Shown here piece by piece: positions 49,761 through 59,341 of a DNA stretch of 64,000 bases. Source of the stretch: RGIG8775 sp045612185. Lineage in GTDB: Bacteria > Bacillota > Clostridia > Oscillospirales > CAG-272. The position numbers and the translations under genes were made by a program. Each line of letters starts with the position of its first letter. Position 1 is the stretch's first letter. Below the pieces are notes generated by a model. It was not told the DNA's origin, ran no database searches, and saw only the letters and a list, made by a program, of their open reading frames with translations. Location of the stretch: positions 49,894 through 113,893 of the forward strand of contig JAZKYO010000130.1 of NCBI GenBank assembly GCA_045612185.1, in the 5' to 3' direction.

Positions 49761-50840
49761 GTGTCGGGTATTGAATTGAGTGAAAGAAAAAAGCAGATAC
49801 TAAAGGCAATAGTTGAGGCGCATATAGCCGAAGGCGAACCGGTCGGCTCAAAGTATATTGTTGAAAATCGGCAGTTGACCTGCTCGTCTGCCACCATAAG
49901 AAATGAGATGTCTGAGCTTGAGGAAATGGGATATCTTGAAAAACCTCACACTTCGGCAGGCAGAGTGCCAAGCGAGCTGGGATACAGATTTTACGTCGAT
50001 TCTTTGGTTCAGCACTATGCCATGACCGCGAATGAAATTGCCGAGATAAATAATATACTTAAGTCAAAGATGACAGAGCTGGATCAAATTCTTGAAAACG
50101 CAACCAGACTCGCATCGGCAATTACAAACTACACCGGTTTTGCCGTAAAACCCAGATATGCCACCCAAAGTATATCCAAGTTTGAGGCTATCTCAATCGA
50201 TGACTATAATCTGTTATTGGTTATGATACTCGGCGGAGGTGTGGTAAAAACCAAAAAAATCCGTATGACCGAAAGATTTGATGAGGGCTTTATCACTAAA
50301 GTAAACAACGCGCTAAACAAGCATCTTGTGGGACTTGGTAGCGGAGAAATCAATCTGCCTATCCTTATGAATGTTGAAGATGAGCTTGGCGGTGACGCGC
50401 GTTTGCTCGGACCTATAATCAAGGTTATATATGATACAATGAATGAGTGCGAAAACGGTGACTTGCGTATCAGCGGTCTGAATAGGCTTTTGCAGTACCC
50501 GGAGTTTTCCGACTCGCAAAAATTCGGTCAGTTACTTCACGCAATTGAAAGAAAAGAGGAAATACTTGATCTTGTATCTCACGGGGCTTCGGACGATGTA
50601 AGCGTTATTATAGGCTCTGAAAGCTCGGTTAACGTAATGAATAATTCTTCTGTTATCTATAAACCGATCAAAAAGGACGGACGAACTATTGGCGCAATCG
50701 GTGTAATAGGACCGCTCCGAATGGACTACGCTAAGGTTTTGGCGACAATAGAGGAATTAAGCGGAAATATTTCCGCCATAATCGGAAACGATGAAAAGCT
50801 ATTAACGGAAGGAGAAAGCGGAAATGGAAACCAAGAATAA
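49761..50840 (+). CDS. hrcA: Heat-inducible transcription repressor HrcA
   Basis: A 359-aa HrcA. It has a winged helix at the N terminus (ERKKQILKAIVEAHIAEGEPVGSKYI, SSATIRNEMSELEEMGYLEKPHTSAGRVPS) and a C-terminal GAF-like dimerisation region. It represses the chaperone operon by binding CIRCE and is kept folded by GroEL. The start is GTG 49761, 8 bases after GGAGG; an in-frame GTG at 49677 runs through the operator itself and is rejected. First gene of hrcA-grpE-dnaK-dnaJ-prmA. Confidence 0.96.
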   Translation: MSGIELSERKKQILKAIVEAHIAEGEPVGSKYIVENRQLTCSSATIRNEMSELEEMGYLEKPHTSAGRVPSELGYRFYVDSLVQHYAMTANEIAEINNILKSKMTELDQILENATRLASAITNYTGFAVKPRYATQSISKFEAISIDDYNLLLVMILGGGVVKTKKIRMTERFDEGFITKVNNALNKHLVGLGSGEINLPILMNVEDELGGDARLLGPIIKVIYDTMNECENGDLRISGLNRLLQYPEFSDSQKFGQLLHAIERKEEILDLVSHGASDDVSVIIGSESSVNVMNNSSVIYKPIKKDGRTIGAIGVIGPLRMDYAKVLATIEELSGNISAIIGNDEKLLTEGESGNGNQE

Positions 50841-51375
50841 TGAAGAAATAATTGAAGAAACCGTCAATGCTGAAAAGGGCGAAAAAGCCAAGAGCGAAAA
50901 GCCCGAAAAGGGGGACAAGAAAAAAATTAGGGAGCTTGAGGAAAAGCTTACGGAAGCAAATAAACGAGCTGATGAGCTTAACGAAAAGTATCTGAGAATG
51001 CTCGCTGAATATGATAATTTCAGAAAACGCTCTGCAAAAGAGCGTGAGGGGGTATACGGTGATGCCTACACCGATGCTCTTACGGCAATTCTTCCGGTGC
51101 TTGATAATCTTGAAAGAGCCGAGGGCTGCTCGGATGCGGAGGGCTTGGCAAAAGGACTTGAGCTTACGCTTAAGAGCTTCCGTGAAACGCTCGAAAAAAT
51201 GGGCATAAAAGAAATTGAGGCAGTGGGCAAGACCTTTGACCCCAACTACCATAACGCTGTATTCCACGTAGAGGACGAAAACTACGGTGAAGGCGAGATA
51301 GTTGAGGTTCTTATGAAGGGATACATCAAAGGCGATAAAGTGATTCGCTATGCTATGGTCAAGGTAGCCAACTAA
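50824..51375 (+). CDS. grpE: Nucleotide exchange factor GrpE
   Basis: A 183-aa protein with an acidic/lysine-rich start, a long coiled coil (about 35-85, LEEKLTEANKRADELNEKYL) and the GrpE beta-domain (AVGKTFDPNYHNAVFHVED, GYIKGDKVIRYAMVKVAN). It releases ADP from DnaK. It overlaps hrcA by 17 bases. Confidence 0.96.
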   Translation: METKNNEEIIEETVNAEKGEKAKSEKPEKGDKKKIRELEEKLTEANKRADELNEKYLRMLAEYDNFRKRSAKEREGVYGDAYTDALTAILPVLDNLERAEGCSDAEGLAKGLELTLKSFRETLEKMGIKEIEAVGKTFDPNYHNAVFHVEDENYGEGEIVEVLMKGYIKGDKVIRYAMVKVAN

Positions 51376-51416
51376 GGCTAAATTAATAAATAATAATTTT
51401 CAGGAGGAATTATATT

Positions 51417-53255
51417 ATGGGAAAAATTATAGGAATAGACTTGGGTACAACTAACTCTTGTGTTGCGGTGTACGAGGGCGGTGAGCCTATCGTAATCCCC
51501 AACCCCGAAGGCGCGCGCACAACCGCCTCGGTAGTAGCTTTTACAAAGACCGGTGAGAGAATGATCGGTCAGATAGCTAAGCGTCAGGCAATTACCAACC
51601 CTGACAGAACTATCAGCAGTATCAAGAGAGAAATGGGACTTAATTACAAGGTTACCATTGATGGAAAGGATTATACTCCTCAGGAGATTTCCGCAATGAT
51701 TCTTCAGAAGCTTAAGGCTGACGCAGAGGCATATCTCGGAACTTCCGTAACAGAGGCTGTTATTACCGTTCCCGCTTATTTCTCTGACGCACAGAGACAG
51801 GCAACTAAGGACGCAGGTAAAATTGCGGGACTTGAGGTAAAGAGAATTATCAACGAGCCTACTGCGGCGGCTCTTGCTTACGGTATGGATAAAGAAGCAG
51901 ACCAGAAAATCATGGTGTTCGACCTTGGAGGCGGTACTTTTGACGTATCTCTTCTTGAGATTTCCGACGGCGTTTTCCAGGTTCTTGCAACCGCAGGTAA
52001 TAACCGTCTTGGCGGTGACGACTTCGACCAGAGAATTATCGACTGGATGGCAGAGCAGTTCAAGCGCGAAAACGGTATTGACCTCAGAAACGACAAGATG
52101 GTTCTTCAGAGACTTAAAGAGGCTGCAGAGAAGGCAAAGATAGAGCTTTCCGGTGTGGCAAGCACTAACATCAACCTTCCTTTCATTACAGCAACCGCTA
52201 ACGGCCCTCTTCACTTTGACGCTACCCTTACAAGAGCTGAGTTTGACAGAATTACCGCGGATCTCGTAGATGCTACTATGACTCCCACTAAGCAGGTTCT
52301 CTCTGACGCGCATCTCAGCGCTTCTCAGATAGACAAGGTTCTTCTTGTAGGCGGTTCTACAAGAATTCCCGCGGTTCAGGAAGCGGTTAAGAAATTTATC
52401 GGCAAAGAGCCCTTCAAGGGAATCAACCCCGATGAGTGCGTTGCTATCGGTGCGGCTATTCAGGGCGGTGTCCTTGGCGGTGACGTAAAGGATCTTCTTC
52501 TGCTTGACGTTACTCCTCTTTCTCTCGGTATCGAGACTCTTGGCGGAGTATTTACAAGAATAATCGACAGAAATACCACCATTCCCGTAAAGAAGAGCCA
52601 GGTGTTCTCGACTGCGGCTGATAGCCAGACGTCAGTTGAAATTCACGTTCTTCAGGGTGAGCGTGAGATGGCTGCAAACAACACCACACTTGGTAGATTC
52701 AACCTTGACGGAATCCCCGCCGCTCCCCGTGGAGTACCTCAGATTGAGGTAACCTTTGATATCGACGCAAACGGTATCGTAAACGTAACCGCTCAGGATA
52801 AGGGTACGGGAAAAGAAACTCATATTACCATTACTTCCTCCACAAATATGTCTCAGGAAGAAATCGATAAGGCTATCAAGGATGCCGAGAAATTTGCGGA
52901 AGAGGATAAGAAGCTTAAGGACGCTGTTGATACCAAGAACCATGCCGAAACTCTTATCTTCCAGTGCGAAAAGACACTTGGCGAGATTGGCGATAAGATT
53001 TCCGAGGAAGAAAAGGCTGACGTTAAGGCAGCTATCGATAAGCTTCGCGCTACCGTTGGCGGAGGCGATACAGAAGCTATCAAGGCTGACACCGAGGCTC
53101 TTGAAAAGGCATTTTACGCGCTTTCCGAGAAGCTCTATCAGCAGAGCGGCGCTCAGGGTGCTCCTAATGGCGGAAACGGCGATATGGGCGGCGGTCAGCA
53201 GAATGGTGATTCTACCTACTACGACGCTGATTATGAGGACAAGAGCAACCAGTAA
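51417..53255 (+). CDS. dnaK: Chaperone DnaK (Hsp70)
   Basis: A 612-aa Hsp70. The ATPase domain begins IGIDLGTTNSCVAVYEGG and includes VFDLGGGTFDVSLLE and NEPTAAALAYG. The substrate-binding domain follows from about 365 (LLLDVTPLSLGIETLGG), then a helical lid and a glycine/glutamine-rich tail GGNGDMGGGQQNGD. An AGGAGG site precedes the ATG. Codon use is strongly biased, typical for an abundant protein. An intercistronic hairpin follows. Confidence 0.98.
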   Translation: MGKIIGIDLGTTNSCVAVYEGGEPIVIPNPEGARTTASVVAFTKTGERMIGQIAKRQAITNPDRTISSIKREMGLNYKVTIDGKDYTPQEISAMILQKLKADAEAYLGTSVTEAVITVPAYFSDAQRQATKDAGKIAGLEVKRIINEPTAAALAYGMDKEADQKIMVFDLGGGTFDVSLLEISDGVFQVLATAGNNRLGGDDFDQRIIDWMAEQFKRENGIDLRNDKMVLQRLKEAAEKAKIELSGVASTNINLPFITATANGPLHFDATLTRAEFDRITADLVDATMTPTKQVLSDAHLSASQIDKVLLVGGSTRIPAVQEAVKKFIGKEPFKGINPDECVAIGAAIQGGVLGGDVKDLLLLDVTPLSLGIETLGGVFTRIIDRNTTIPVKKSQVFSTAADSQTSVEIHVLQGEREMAANNTTLGRFNLDGIPAAPRGVPQIEVTFDIDANGIVNVTAQDKGTGKETHITITSSTNMSQEEIDKAIKDAEKFAEEDKKLKDAVDTKNHAETLIFQCEKTLGEIGDKISEEEKADVKAAIDKLRATVGGGDTEAIKADTEALEKAFYALSEKLYQQSGAQGAPNGGNGDMGGGQQNGDSTYYDADYEDKSNQ

Positions 53256-53270
53256 TTTGATTTAAATAAC

Positions 53271-53299
53271 GCGGGAAAGGCGAATTTCGCCTTTCCCGC
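53271..53299 (+). terminator. Intercistronic hairpin between dnaK and dnaJ
   Basis: GCGGGAAAGGCGA (53271-53283) and TCGCCTTTCCCGC (53287-53299) form a 13-bp stem without a T tract. A similar hairpin position is known in other Bacillota and may lower dnaJ relative to dnaK mRNA. Confidence 0.65.
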
Positions 53300-53349
53300 A
53301 GAGTCATGTCAACTACAAGTTACACAAGACAAGAAAGGACAAGTCTTAT

Positions 53350-54495
53350 ATGGCAGATAAAAGAGACTATTACGAGGTGCTCGGAGTAGATAAAAGCGCT
53401 GATGAAGCCACAATAAAGAAAGCCTATAGATCGCTTGCCAAAAAGTATCATCCCGACTTGAATCCCGGTGATGCCGAAGCTGAAAAAAAGCTTAAAGAAG
53501 TTAACGAGGCTTACGCTATACTTTCCGATGCTGATAAAAAACAGCAGTATGATACGTACGGTCATGCCGCTTTTGAGCAAGGCGGCCCCGGTGCGGGCGG
53601 CGGATTCGGCGGATTCGATTTTGGCGGATTCGGTGGATTTGGTGATATTTTCAGTGATATTTTCGGCGGTGGATTCGGCGGTGGCGGCGCAAGAAGAAAC
53701 GGTCCTCAGCGCGGTGAGGATATCGGTGCTACCGTAACTATAAGTTTTGAAGAAGCCGCTTTTGGTGTTAAGAAAGATATAACCTACAATAGAATTCAGC
53801 GTTGTGCCGCTTGTGGCGGCAGCGGTGCTGAAAAGGGAAGCCATCCCGAAACATGTCTGCACTGCGGTGGTACTGGACAGAGAAGAGTGGTACAGCGTAT
53901 GGCGGGAATGCAGTTTCAGTCAACGGTTACCTGTGAGTCCTGCCGCGGTACAGGTAAGATTATAAAAAATCCTTGCAGTGCCTGCCGTGGTTCAGGATAC
54001 AGCAAGGTTGCCAAGAAGCTTGGTGTGTCAATTCCTGCGGGAATTGACGACGGCGAAAGACTCGCGCTCCGCGGTGAGGGCTGTGACGGCAAAAACGGCG
54101 GTCCTACAGGTGACCTTATTATAACGGTCCGCGTTAAGCGCCATAGCATTTTTGAGCGTGACGGCTCAGATATTTACTGCGAGATTCCCGTTACAATTAC
54201 CGAGGCTACTTTGGGTGCGGAAATAAAAGTGCCTACTCTTGAGGGTGAGGTGAAATATACTATTCCCGAGGGAACACAGCCCGGTACTCGGTTTGTGCTG
54301 AAACAAAACGGAATCCCTTATGTTAATAACTCGTCGGGAAGACGAGGAGATCTTATTTTTACAGTAAACGTAGAGATTCCAAAAGGTCTGAACGAAAAGC
54401 AAAAGGAGCATATGCGCGCCTTTGCTGAAAGTTGCGGAGAGAGTAATTACGGCAAAAAAACCGGTTTTTTCAAGAAGTTTTTTGATAAAAAATAA
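53350..54495 (+). CDS. dnaJ: Chaperone DnaJ (Hsp40)
   Basis: A 381-aa class I J-protein: J domain with His34-Pro-Asp36, a long Gly/Phe linker (about 75-118), four CxxCxGxG zinc repeats (CAACGGSG, CLHCGGTG, CESCRGTG, CSACRGSG) and C-terminal substrate-binding domains. It stimulates the DnaK ATPase. AAAGGAC precedes ATG 53350. Confidence 0.97.
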   Translation: MADKRDYYEVLGVDKSADEATIKKAYRSLAKKYHPDLNPGDAEAEKKLKEVNEAYAILSDADKKQQYDTYGHAAFEQGGPGAGGGFGGFDFGGFGGFGDIFSDIFGGGFGGGGARRNGPQRGEDIGATVTISFEEAAFGVKKDITYNRIQRCAACGGSGAEKGSHPETCLHCGGTGQRRVVQRMAGMQFQSTVTCESCRGTGKIIKNPCSACRGSGYSKVAKKLGVSIPAGIDDGERLALRGEGCDGKNGGPTGDLIITVRVKRHSIFERDGSDIYCEIPVTITEATLGAEIKVPTLEGEVKYTIPEGTQPGTRFVLKQNGIPYVNNSSGRRGDLIFTVNVEIPKGLNEKQKEHMRAFAESCGESNYGKKTGFFKKFFDKK

Positions 54496-54507
54496 CGGAG
54501 AAGTATT

Positions 54508-55464
54508 ATGATAGATAAAGATTACGTTTGCGGAGCTTCCTCTGACGTTAAAGAATGGCACCAGGTAAAGGGTACGGTAAAGCTTTGTTATCTTGACGAT
54601 CTTACGGCTATTATGAGTATGATAAGTAATAATCTCATGATAGAGGATTTCAGCGATATTGACCTTAAAACCTGCTATGGGGATCTTATCGATGAGTCTA
54701 TACTTAACGCCGATAAAACCGTTGCTTCGGTGTCGGTTTTCCTTCCGGTGGAGCAGAATTATAATGAAGCTATCAGCTTTATCAAAGAACGCTGCGCTAA
54801 AGAGGGCTTTGACGTTACGGTTGAAGTTGTTGGAGTAAATGAAGAAGATTGGGCAAACTCGTGGAAAGCATATTATAAGCCCCTTGAAATAGGTGAGCGT
54901 ATAGTAATTGTGCCCGCGTGGGAAAAGTATGACGCAAAGCCCGAGAACATAATTGTTACTATGGATCCCGGCATGGCTTTCGGTACGGGAACGCATGAGA
55001 CCACCCGCCTTGTTATTGGCTTGCTTGAAAAATATACTAAGCAGGGGCAACGAGTGCTTGACGTAGGATGTGGAAGCGGAATATTGGCTATCTGCGCGTC
55101 AAAGCTTGGCGCAAGAGAATGCCGCGCATACGATATAGACGAGGTGGCTGTAAGAGTTGCCAGAGAAAATATCGTAATAAATGAGTGCGATAATATCACT
55201 TGTGACCAATCAGACCTTTTGAAGCAGGTTGAGCTTGAAGGCGGTCAATATGACCTCGTTTGTGCTAACATAGTGGCTGATATAATAATTCGTATGCTTC
55301 CCGACGTTGGAAGATATATGAAGAACGACGCTATATTGCTTGCGTCAGGTATTATCAACGAGCGCGCTGATGACGTTATGGAAACCTTTGAAAAATTTGG
55401 ATTTGAAATTGTAGAGCATGCTGTTGACAACGGCTGGTGCGCCTTTGCAATAAGAAAGAAATAG
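54508..55464 (+). CDS. prmA: Ribosomal protein L11 methyltransferase
   Basis: A 318-aa methyltransferase. The C-terminal half holds the SAM motif VLDVGCGSGILAI (about 183-195), the upstream MDPGMAFGTGTHETTRL and the catalytic-loop LVCANIVADIII, all typical of PrmA, which trimethylates lysines and the N terminus of ribosomal protein L11. dnaJ-prmA is the standard order in Bacillota. The rsmE gene that usually follows is elsewhere. A terminator follows. Confidence 0.96.
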   Translation: MIDKDYVCGASSDVKEWHQVKGTVKLCYLDDLTAIMSMISNNLMIEDFSDIDLKTCYGDLIDESILNADKTVASVSVFLPVEQNYNEAISFIKERCAKEGFDVTVEVVGVNEEDWANSWKAYYKPLEIGERIVIVPAWEKYDAKPENIIVTMDPGMAFGTGTHETTRLVIGLLEKYTKQGQRVLDVGCGSGILAICASKLGARECRAYDIDEVAVRVARENIVINECDNITCDQSDLLKQVELEGGQYDLVCANIVADIIIRMLPDVGRYMKNDAILLASGIINERADDVMETFEKFGFEIVEHAVDNGWCAFAIRKK

Positions 55465-55467
55465 TAC

Positions 55468-55505
55468 AAAATCCGACAATTTGTTAACAATTGTCGGATT
55501 TTTTA
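55468..55505 (+). terminator. Terminator of the hrcA-prmA operon
   Basis: AAATCCGACAATT (55468-55482 region) pairs with AATTGTCGGATTT (55489-55501) and ends in a T run. Confidence 0.9.
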
Positions 55506-55513
55506 TTAAGTGA

Positions 55514-55542
55514 TTGAATGTGAATGTTACTTGTGGTATAAT
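55514..55542 (+). promoter_or_regulatory. Sigma-A promoter of the alkD-like gene
   Basis: TTGAAT (55514-55519), 17 bases, TATAAT (55537-55542), about 33 bases ahead of GTG 55575. Confidence 0.75.
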
Positions 55543-55574
55543 TTACATTGTAATCTATGATAAGAGGTGTCTTG

Positions 55575-56267
55575 GTGAATTATTTAACCGAAATTAGACG
55601 CGATCTCCTTTCACTCGGAGACACGGAATATAAAGCTTTTCACAGCAAGCTGATTCCTACCGTGGCTGAAGACTGTATTATTGGAGTGCGAACTCCCGTG
55701 CTTAGAAAATACGCAAGGCAAATTTGCGGAAGTGCCGCGGCTGACGTATTCCTTGGCGCGTTACCCCATAGGTTTTATGAGGAAAATAATCTTCATGCTT
55801 TTCTTTTAGAGCAGTTTGCGGAATACGACGAGGCGGTTAAGCGCATCGATGAGTTTTTGCCATACGTTGATAATTGGGCAACGTGTGATATGATGTCACC
55901 AAAAAGCTTTGCCAAAAATAAGGATAGACTTTATAAAGACGCCTTGCGTTGGCTTGAAAACGATAAAGTTTACACGGTAAGATTTGGTATTTGTATGCTT
56001 ATGAAGCACTATCTTGACGAATGCTTTCGAACGGATTTTCTTGAAAAGGTGGCGGCGGTCAAAAGCGAGGAATACTATGTAAAAATGGCGGTGGCATGGT
56101 ATTTTGCTACTGCGCTTACCAAAAGGTACGAGGAGACTCTGCCATATATTCAAAACAAGGCTCTTGATAAATGGACTCACAATAAGGCAATCCAAAAGGC
56201 TTGTGAGAGTTATCAAGTACCAAAAGAACGCAAAGACTATTTGAAAACACTTAAAATAATTGGGTGA
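55575..56267 (+). CDS. DNA alkylation repair protein, AlkD-like HEAT-repeat protein
   Basis: A 230-aa all-helical protein of the DNA alkylation repair family: YKAFHSKLIPTV, IIGVRTPVLRKYAR, FYEENNLHAFLLEQF, FLPYVDNWATCDMMSPK and VRFGICMLMKHYL. AlkD excises positively charged alkylated bases in Bacillus cereus; many short relatives like this one are not biochemically tested. The start is GTG 55575, 6 bases after AGAGGTG; ATG 55557 has no ribosome site. The MATE gene follows within 5 bases. Confidence 0.85.
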   Translation: MNYLTEIRRDLLSLGDTEYKAFHSKLIPTVAEDCIIGVRTPVLRKYARQICGSAAADVFLGALPHRFYEENNLHAFLLEQFAEYDEAVKRIDEFLPYVDNWATCDMMSPKSFAKNKDRLYKDALRWLENDKVYTVRFGICMLMKHYLDECFRTDFLEKVAAVKSEEYYVKMAVAWYFATALTKRYEETLPYIQNKALDKWTHNKAIQKACESYQVPKERKDYLKTLKIIG

Positions 56268-56271
56268 TGAC

Positions 56272-57648
56272 ATGGAAAAGGTAAAAAAACAAAGCTTTTT
56301 TGCAAAAAAAGACGTGGATATGACAGATGGAAGCATAGTAAAGCATATAATTGTGTTTGCGTTTCCGCTTCTAATCGGCAATCTCTTTCAGCAGTTTTAT
56401 AATACCGTTGATACTTGGGTAGTGGGCAACTACGTTGAAAACGATGCGGCATTTGCCGCGGTAGGCTCTGTCGGCCCGATAATAAATATGATAATAGGAC
56501 TTTTTGTCGGATTTTCAAGCGGCGCGGGAGTAATTATTTCTCAGTATTACGGAGCTAAAAAATACGATAAAGTTGAGCAAGCGGTCCACACGTCTATGTG
56601 CGTTACCTTAATTCTTGGTGTGGTTTTTACCGTTCTCGGACTTATCCTTGTGCCGTTTCTTCTTCAAATGATGAAAACCCCCGAGACGGTTTTTTCCGAA
56701 GCTGAAACATACCTCAATATTTATTTCAGCGGTGTTATCGGACTTATGATATATAATATCGGTTCAGGAATACTTCGCGCGGTGGGTGACTCTACAAGAC
56801 CCTTTATTTTTCTCGTGGTGTGTGCGCTCTTAAATGTTGTACTTGATCTCTTGTTCGTCATAAAATTCGGTATGGGAGTAGAAGGTGTAGCCTATGCTAC
56901 CGTAATATCGCAGGGAATATCTGCGTTGTTGGTGGTTATAACTCTTATGCGCACTACAAACTGTATCAAGCTGATACCGGCACGGTTAAAAATCGATCCT
57001 GAAACGCTTGGTAAAATAGTTCGTGTAGGTATCCCTGCCGCTATTCAACTTTCGCTTACCGCGTTTTCCAACGTTTTTGTTCAGTCTTATATAAATCAGT
57101 TCGGTCAGGATTGTATGTCGGGCTGGACGGCATACGCCAAAATTGACCAGTTTATGTTTTTGCCTATGCAGTCCTTGGCAATGGCGGCAACTACGTTTGT
57201 GGGACAAAATCTCGGTTACGGCAAGATTGAACGCGCCAAAAAGGGAATCACCGTTTCCATGATTGTGTCAGTTATTTCTACTGTTGTAATAATGATTCCC
57301 GTTCTCATATTCGCAAAGCCTCTGGTGGTGTTTTTTGAGGATAAACCCGAGGTTATAGAATATGGTGTAATGCTTTTGCGTTATATCTCGCCATTCTACG
57401 TGCTCTGTTGCTTTAATCAGATAATAGCGGGCGCACTCCGCGGAGCAGGCAACAGCCGCGCGCCGATGATAATTATGCTTACGTCATTTGTTGCGTTCAG
57501 ACAGGTTTATATGTTTATTATGTCAAATTTTATATGTAACGAGATTATTCCAATAGCCATGGGATATCCCGCAGGTTGGCTTTTAAGCTCGATTTTGTCG
57601 TTTATATATTTGGCAAAGGTTGATCTTAAGAAAAAAGTTGTAATATAA
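56272..57648 (+). CDS. MATE-family multidrug/Na+ antiporter-type exporter
   Basis: A 458-aa protein with about 12 membrane helices in two homologous halves. The MATE pattern is clear: GSIVKHIIVFAFPLLIGNLFQQFYNTVDTW, VGNYV, GVIISQYYGAKKYDKV, and in the second half VRVGIPAAIQLSLTAFSNVFVQ and QNLGYGKIERAKKG. It exports cationic compounds or other substrates against sodium or protons. ATG 56272 has only a weak ribosome site, so translation may be coupled to the AlkD-like gene. A terminator follows. Confidence 0.93.
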   Translation: MEKVKKQSFFAKKDVDMTDGSIVKHIIVFAFPLLIGNLFQQFYNTVDTWVVGNYVENDAAFAAVGSVGPIINMIIGLFVGFSSGAGVIISQYYGAKKYDKVEQAVHTSMCVTLILGVVFTVLGLILVPFLLQMMKTPETVFSEAETYLNIYFSGVIGLMIYNIGSGILRAVGDSTRPFIFLVVCALLNVVLDLLFVIKFGMGVEGVAYATVISQGISALLVVITLMRTTNCIKLIPARLKIDPETLGKIVRVGIPAAIQLSLTAFSNVFVQSYINQFGQDCMSGWTAYAKIDQFMFLPMQSLAMAATTFVGQNLGYGKIERAKKGITVSMIVSVISTVVIMIPVLIFAKPLVVFFEDKPEVIEYGVMLLRYISPFYVLCCFNQIIAGALRGAGNSRAPMIIMLTSFVAFRQVYMFIMSNFICNEIIPIAMGYPAGWLLSSILSFIYLAKVDLKKKVVI

Positions 57649-57650
57649 GA

Positions 57651-57682
57651 AACGCCCTGACGAATGTCAGGGCGTTGTTTTA
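57651..57682. terminator. Bidirectional terminator between MATE gene and histidine kinase gene
   Basis: AACGCCCTGAC (57651-57661) pairs with GTCAGGGCGTT (57666-57676), 4-base loop, then GTTTTATT; the genes converge. Confidence 0.9.
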
Positions 57683-59341
57683 TTCGCTTTTTCTGAAGGT
57701 AATGCTTATAGTTGTGCCAACCCCCGGAGTGCTTTCAAGATGAATATCGGCGTCGTGGAAGATCGCGCCGTGTTTTACAATCGAAAGCCCTAAGCCCGTG
57801 CCGCCCGTTTGCTTGGAGTGGCTTTTATCCACTCTGTAAAAACGTTCGAACACCCGGTTCTGGTGGTCGTAGGGAATACCGATTCCGGTGTCCCTGACAC
57901 TAACCGTTGCTTTGCTTTCCGAGCTTACGAGGGAAATATCAACATTTCCGTTTTCCTTGTTATACTTAATAGCATTGTCACAAATGTTGTAAATCATCTC
58001 AAATACAATCTGCTTTACACCTATTATTGTAACACTTTCTCCCAAAAGGTTGATAGTCACCTTTTTTTGCTCGGCAGAGTTGCTCAAAACGGTTACTACT
58101 TCCTCACATACGCTGTACAAATTCAACTCGTCTTTTTCATAAGACTTGCGCGAATCAAGCTCTGAAATTTTGATTATGTCGTTTACAAGTGTAATAAGAC
58201 GGCGTGATTCTTTGTATATTGTTGCGGAAAAATCCGGAATGTCACTTGGCTTTACAATTCCGTTCATCATAAGTTCAGCAAATCCCGAAATTGAAGTAAG
58301 TGGAGTTTTAAGCTCGTGCGAAACGTTTGCGGTGAATTCCTGACGCATTGTTTCACGTTGATTTTTCTCGCTTATATCAAGAATAAGAATTACCGCGCCT
58401 ACCGTGTTGGAGTCGTTGTTTACAGGACTTGCAATAATCTGACAACAGGTTTTACCAAGGAAAAACTTGTCTTCATAGTGAGTTCCGTTAAGGGCCTCGG
58501 TAATAGCCTTTTTTACCGTTTCATTTTCTGTTATCTGTGAAACGTGCAGGTATTCCTTGATCGAGTCTCCGCCCAACAAGCGTAATGCGGCAGGATTAAA
58601 GGAGAGAATATTCTTGAAGGAATCAATAATAATAAATCCTTCGCTCATATTTTTTGTGATGGTGTCAAACTCGGTTTGCTTTCGCTTCAAGTCGGTTATT
58701 TGCCGTTTTATGGTGGAATTCTGCTCGTCAAGTTTTTTTATAAGCGGACGCAATTCCTCGTAAACTTCGGATTCCGAAGGCTTGGAAACGTCGATTCTGT
58801 TAAGCGGTTCTGTTATTGATTTTGAAATTTGTGAGCTTACGACAGCCGAAATTATAACTATAACAGCACCAATAATCAATATCGGCTGTATCGCACCCGC
58901 AAGAATAATATCGGCAGAATTCTGTGAGTCGGAAAGTCTTAAAAACGATCCGTCAGACAGCTTGATTGCATAATTGACGGTTTTTGTCATAAGCGTTTCG
59001 GAAGCGCGTGAGCTTTCTCCGCTTCCGTATTTCATCGCTTCTGATATTTCCTCGCGGTTTATATGATTCTCCATTGTGGCAACGTCGTTTACAGTGTTGT
59101 CAAAAAGGACTGTTCCGTCTGAAGATATGTAAGTAATACGCTTATCCTTCGAGGTTATGTTTTCCAGATATTCAACGCCGTTTTCTTCAATTCCCTCAGC
59201 GATATATAGAATAGAACTTTTCAATTCGTTTATCAACTGTGCGTTGAAGTGGTGAAATAAAACCGTAATCACAAAAAATATGCAAGAAATCAGGGCAATA
59301 ATAGAAGTGAAAGCCAATGCCTTGAATATTCGTTTATTCAT
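57680..59341 (-). CDS. Sensor histidine kinase, PhoR-like
   Basis: A 553-aa membrane kinase: helix 1 (about 7-30), an extracytoplasmic sensor of about 115 residues, helix 2 (about 148-170), a HAMP-like linker, a PAS domain (about 225-330), a HisKA domain with phospho-acceptor His342 (ANVSHELKTPLTSISGF), and an HATPase domain with DNAIKYNKENG, DTGIGIPYDHQNRVFERFYR and GTGLGLSIVKH. This architecture is that of PhoR, which answers phosphate limitation, but no pst or pho genes are nearby. It overlaps the regulator gene by 8 bases and is translated after it. Confidence 0.92.
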   Translation of the reverse strand: MNKRIFKALAFTSIIALISCIFFVITVLFHHFNAQLINELKSSILYIAEGIEENGVEYLENITSKDKRITYISSDGTVLFDNTVNDVATMENHINREEISEAMKYGSGESSRASETLMTKTVNYAIKLSDGSFLRLSDSQNSADIILAGAIQPILIIGAVIVIISAVVSSQISKSITEPLNRIDVSKPSESEVYEELRPLIKKLDEQNSTIKRQITDLKRKQTEFDTITKNMSEGFIIIDSFKNILSFNPAALRLLGGDSIKEYLHVSQITENETVKKAITEALNGTHYEDKFFLGKTCCQIIASPVNNDSNTVGAVILILDISEKNQRETMRQEFTANVSHELKTPLTSISGFAELMMNGIVKPSDIPDFSATIYKESRRLITLVNDIIKISELDSRKSYEKDELNLYSVCEEVVTVLSNSAEQKKVTINLLGESVTIIGVKQIVFEMIYNICDNAIKYNKENGNVDISLVSSESKATVSVRDTGIGIPYDHQNRVFERFYRVDKSHSKQTGGTGLGLSIVKHGAIFHDADIHLESTPGVGTTISITFRKSE

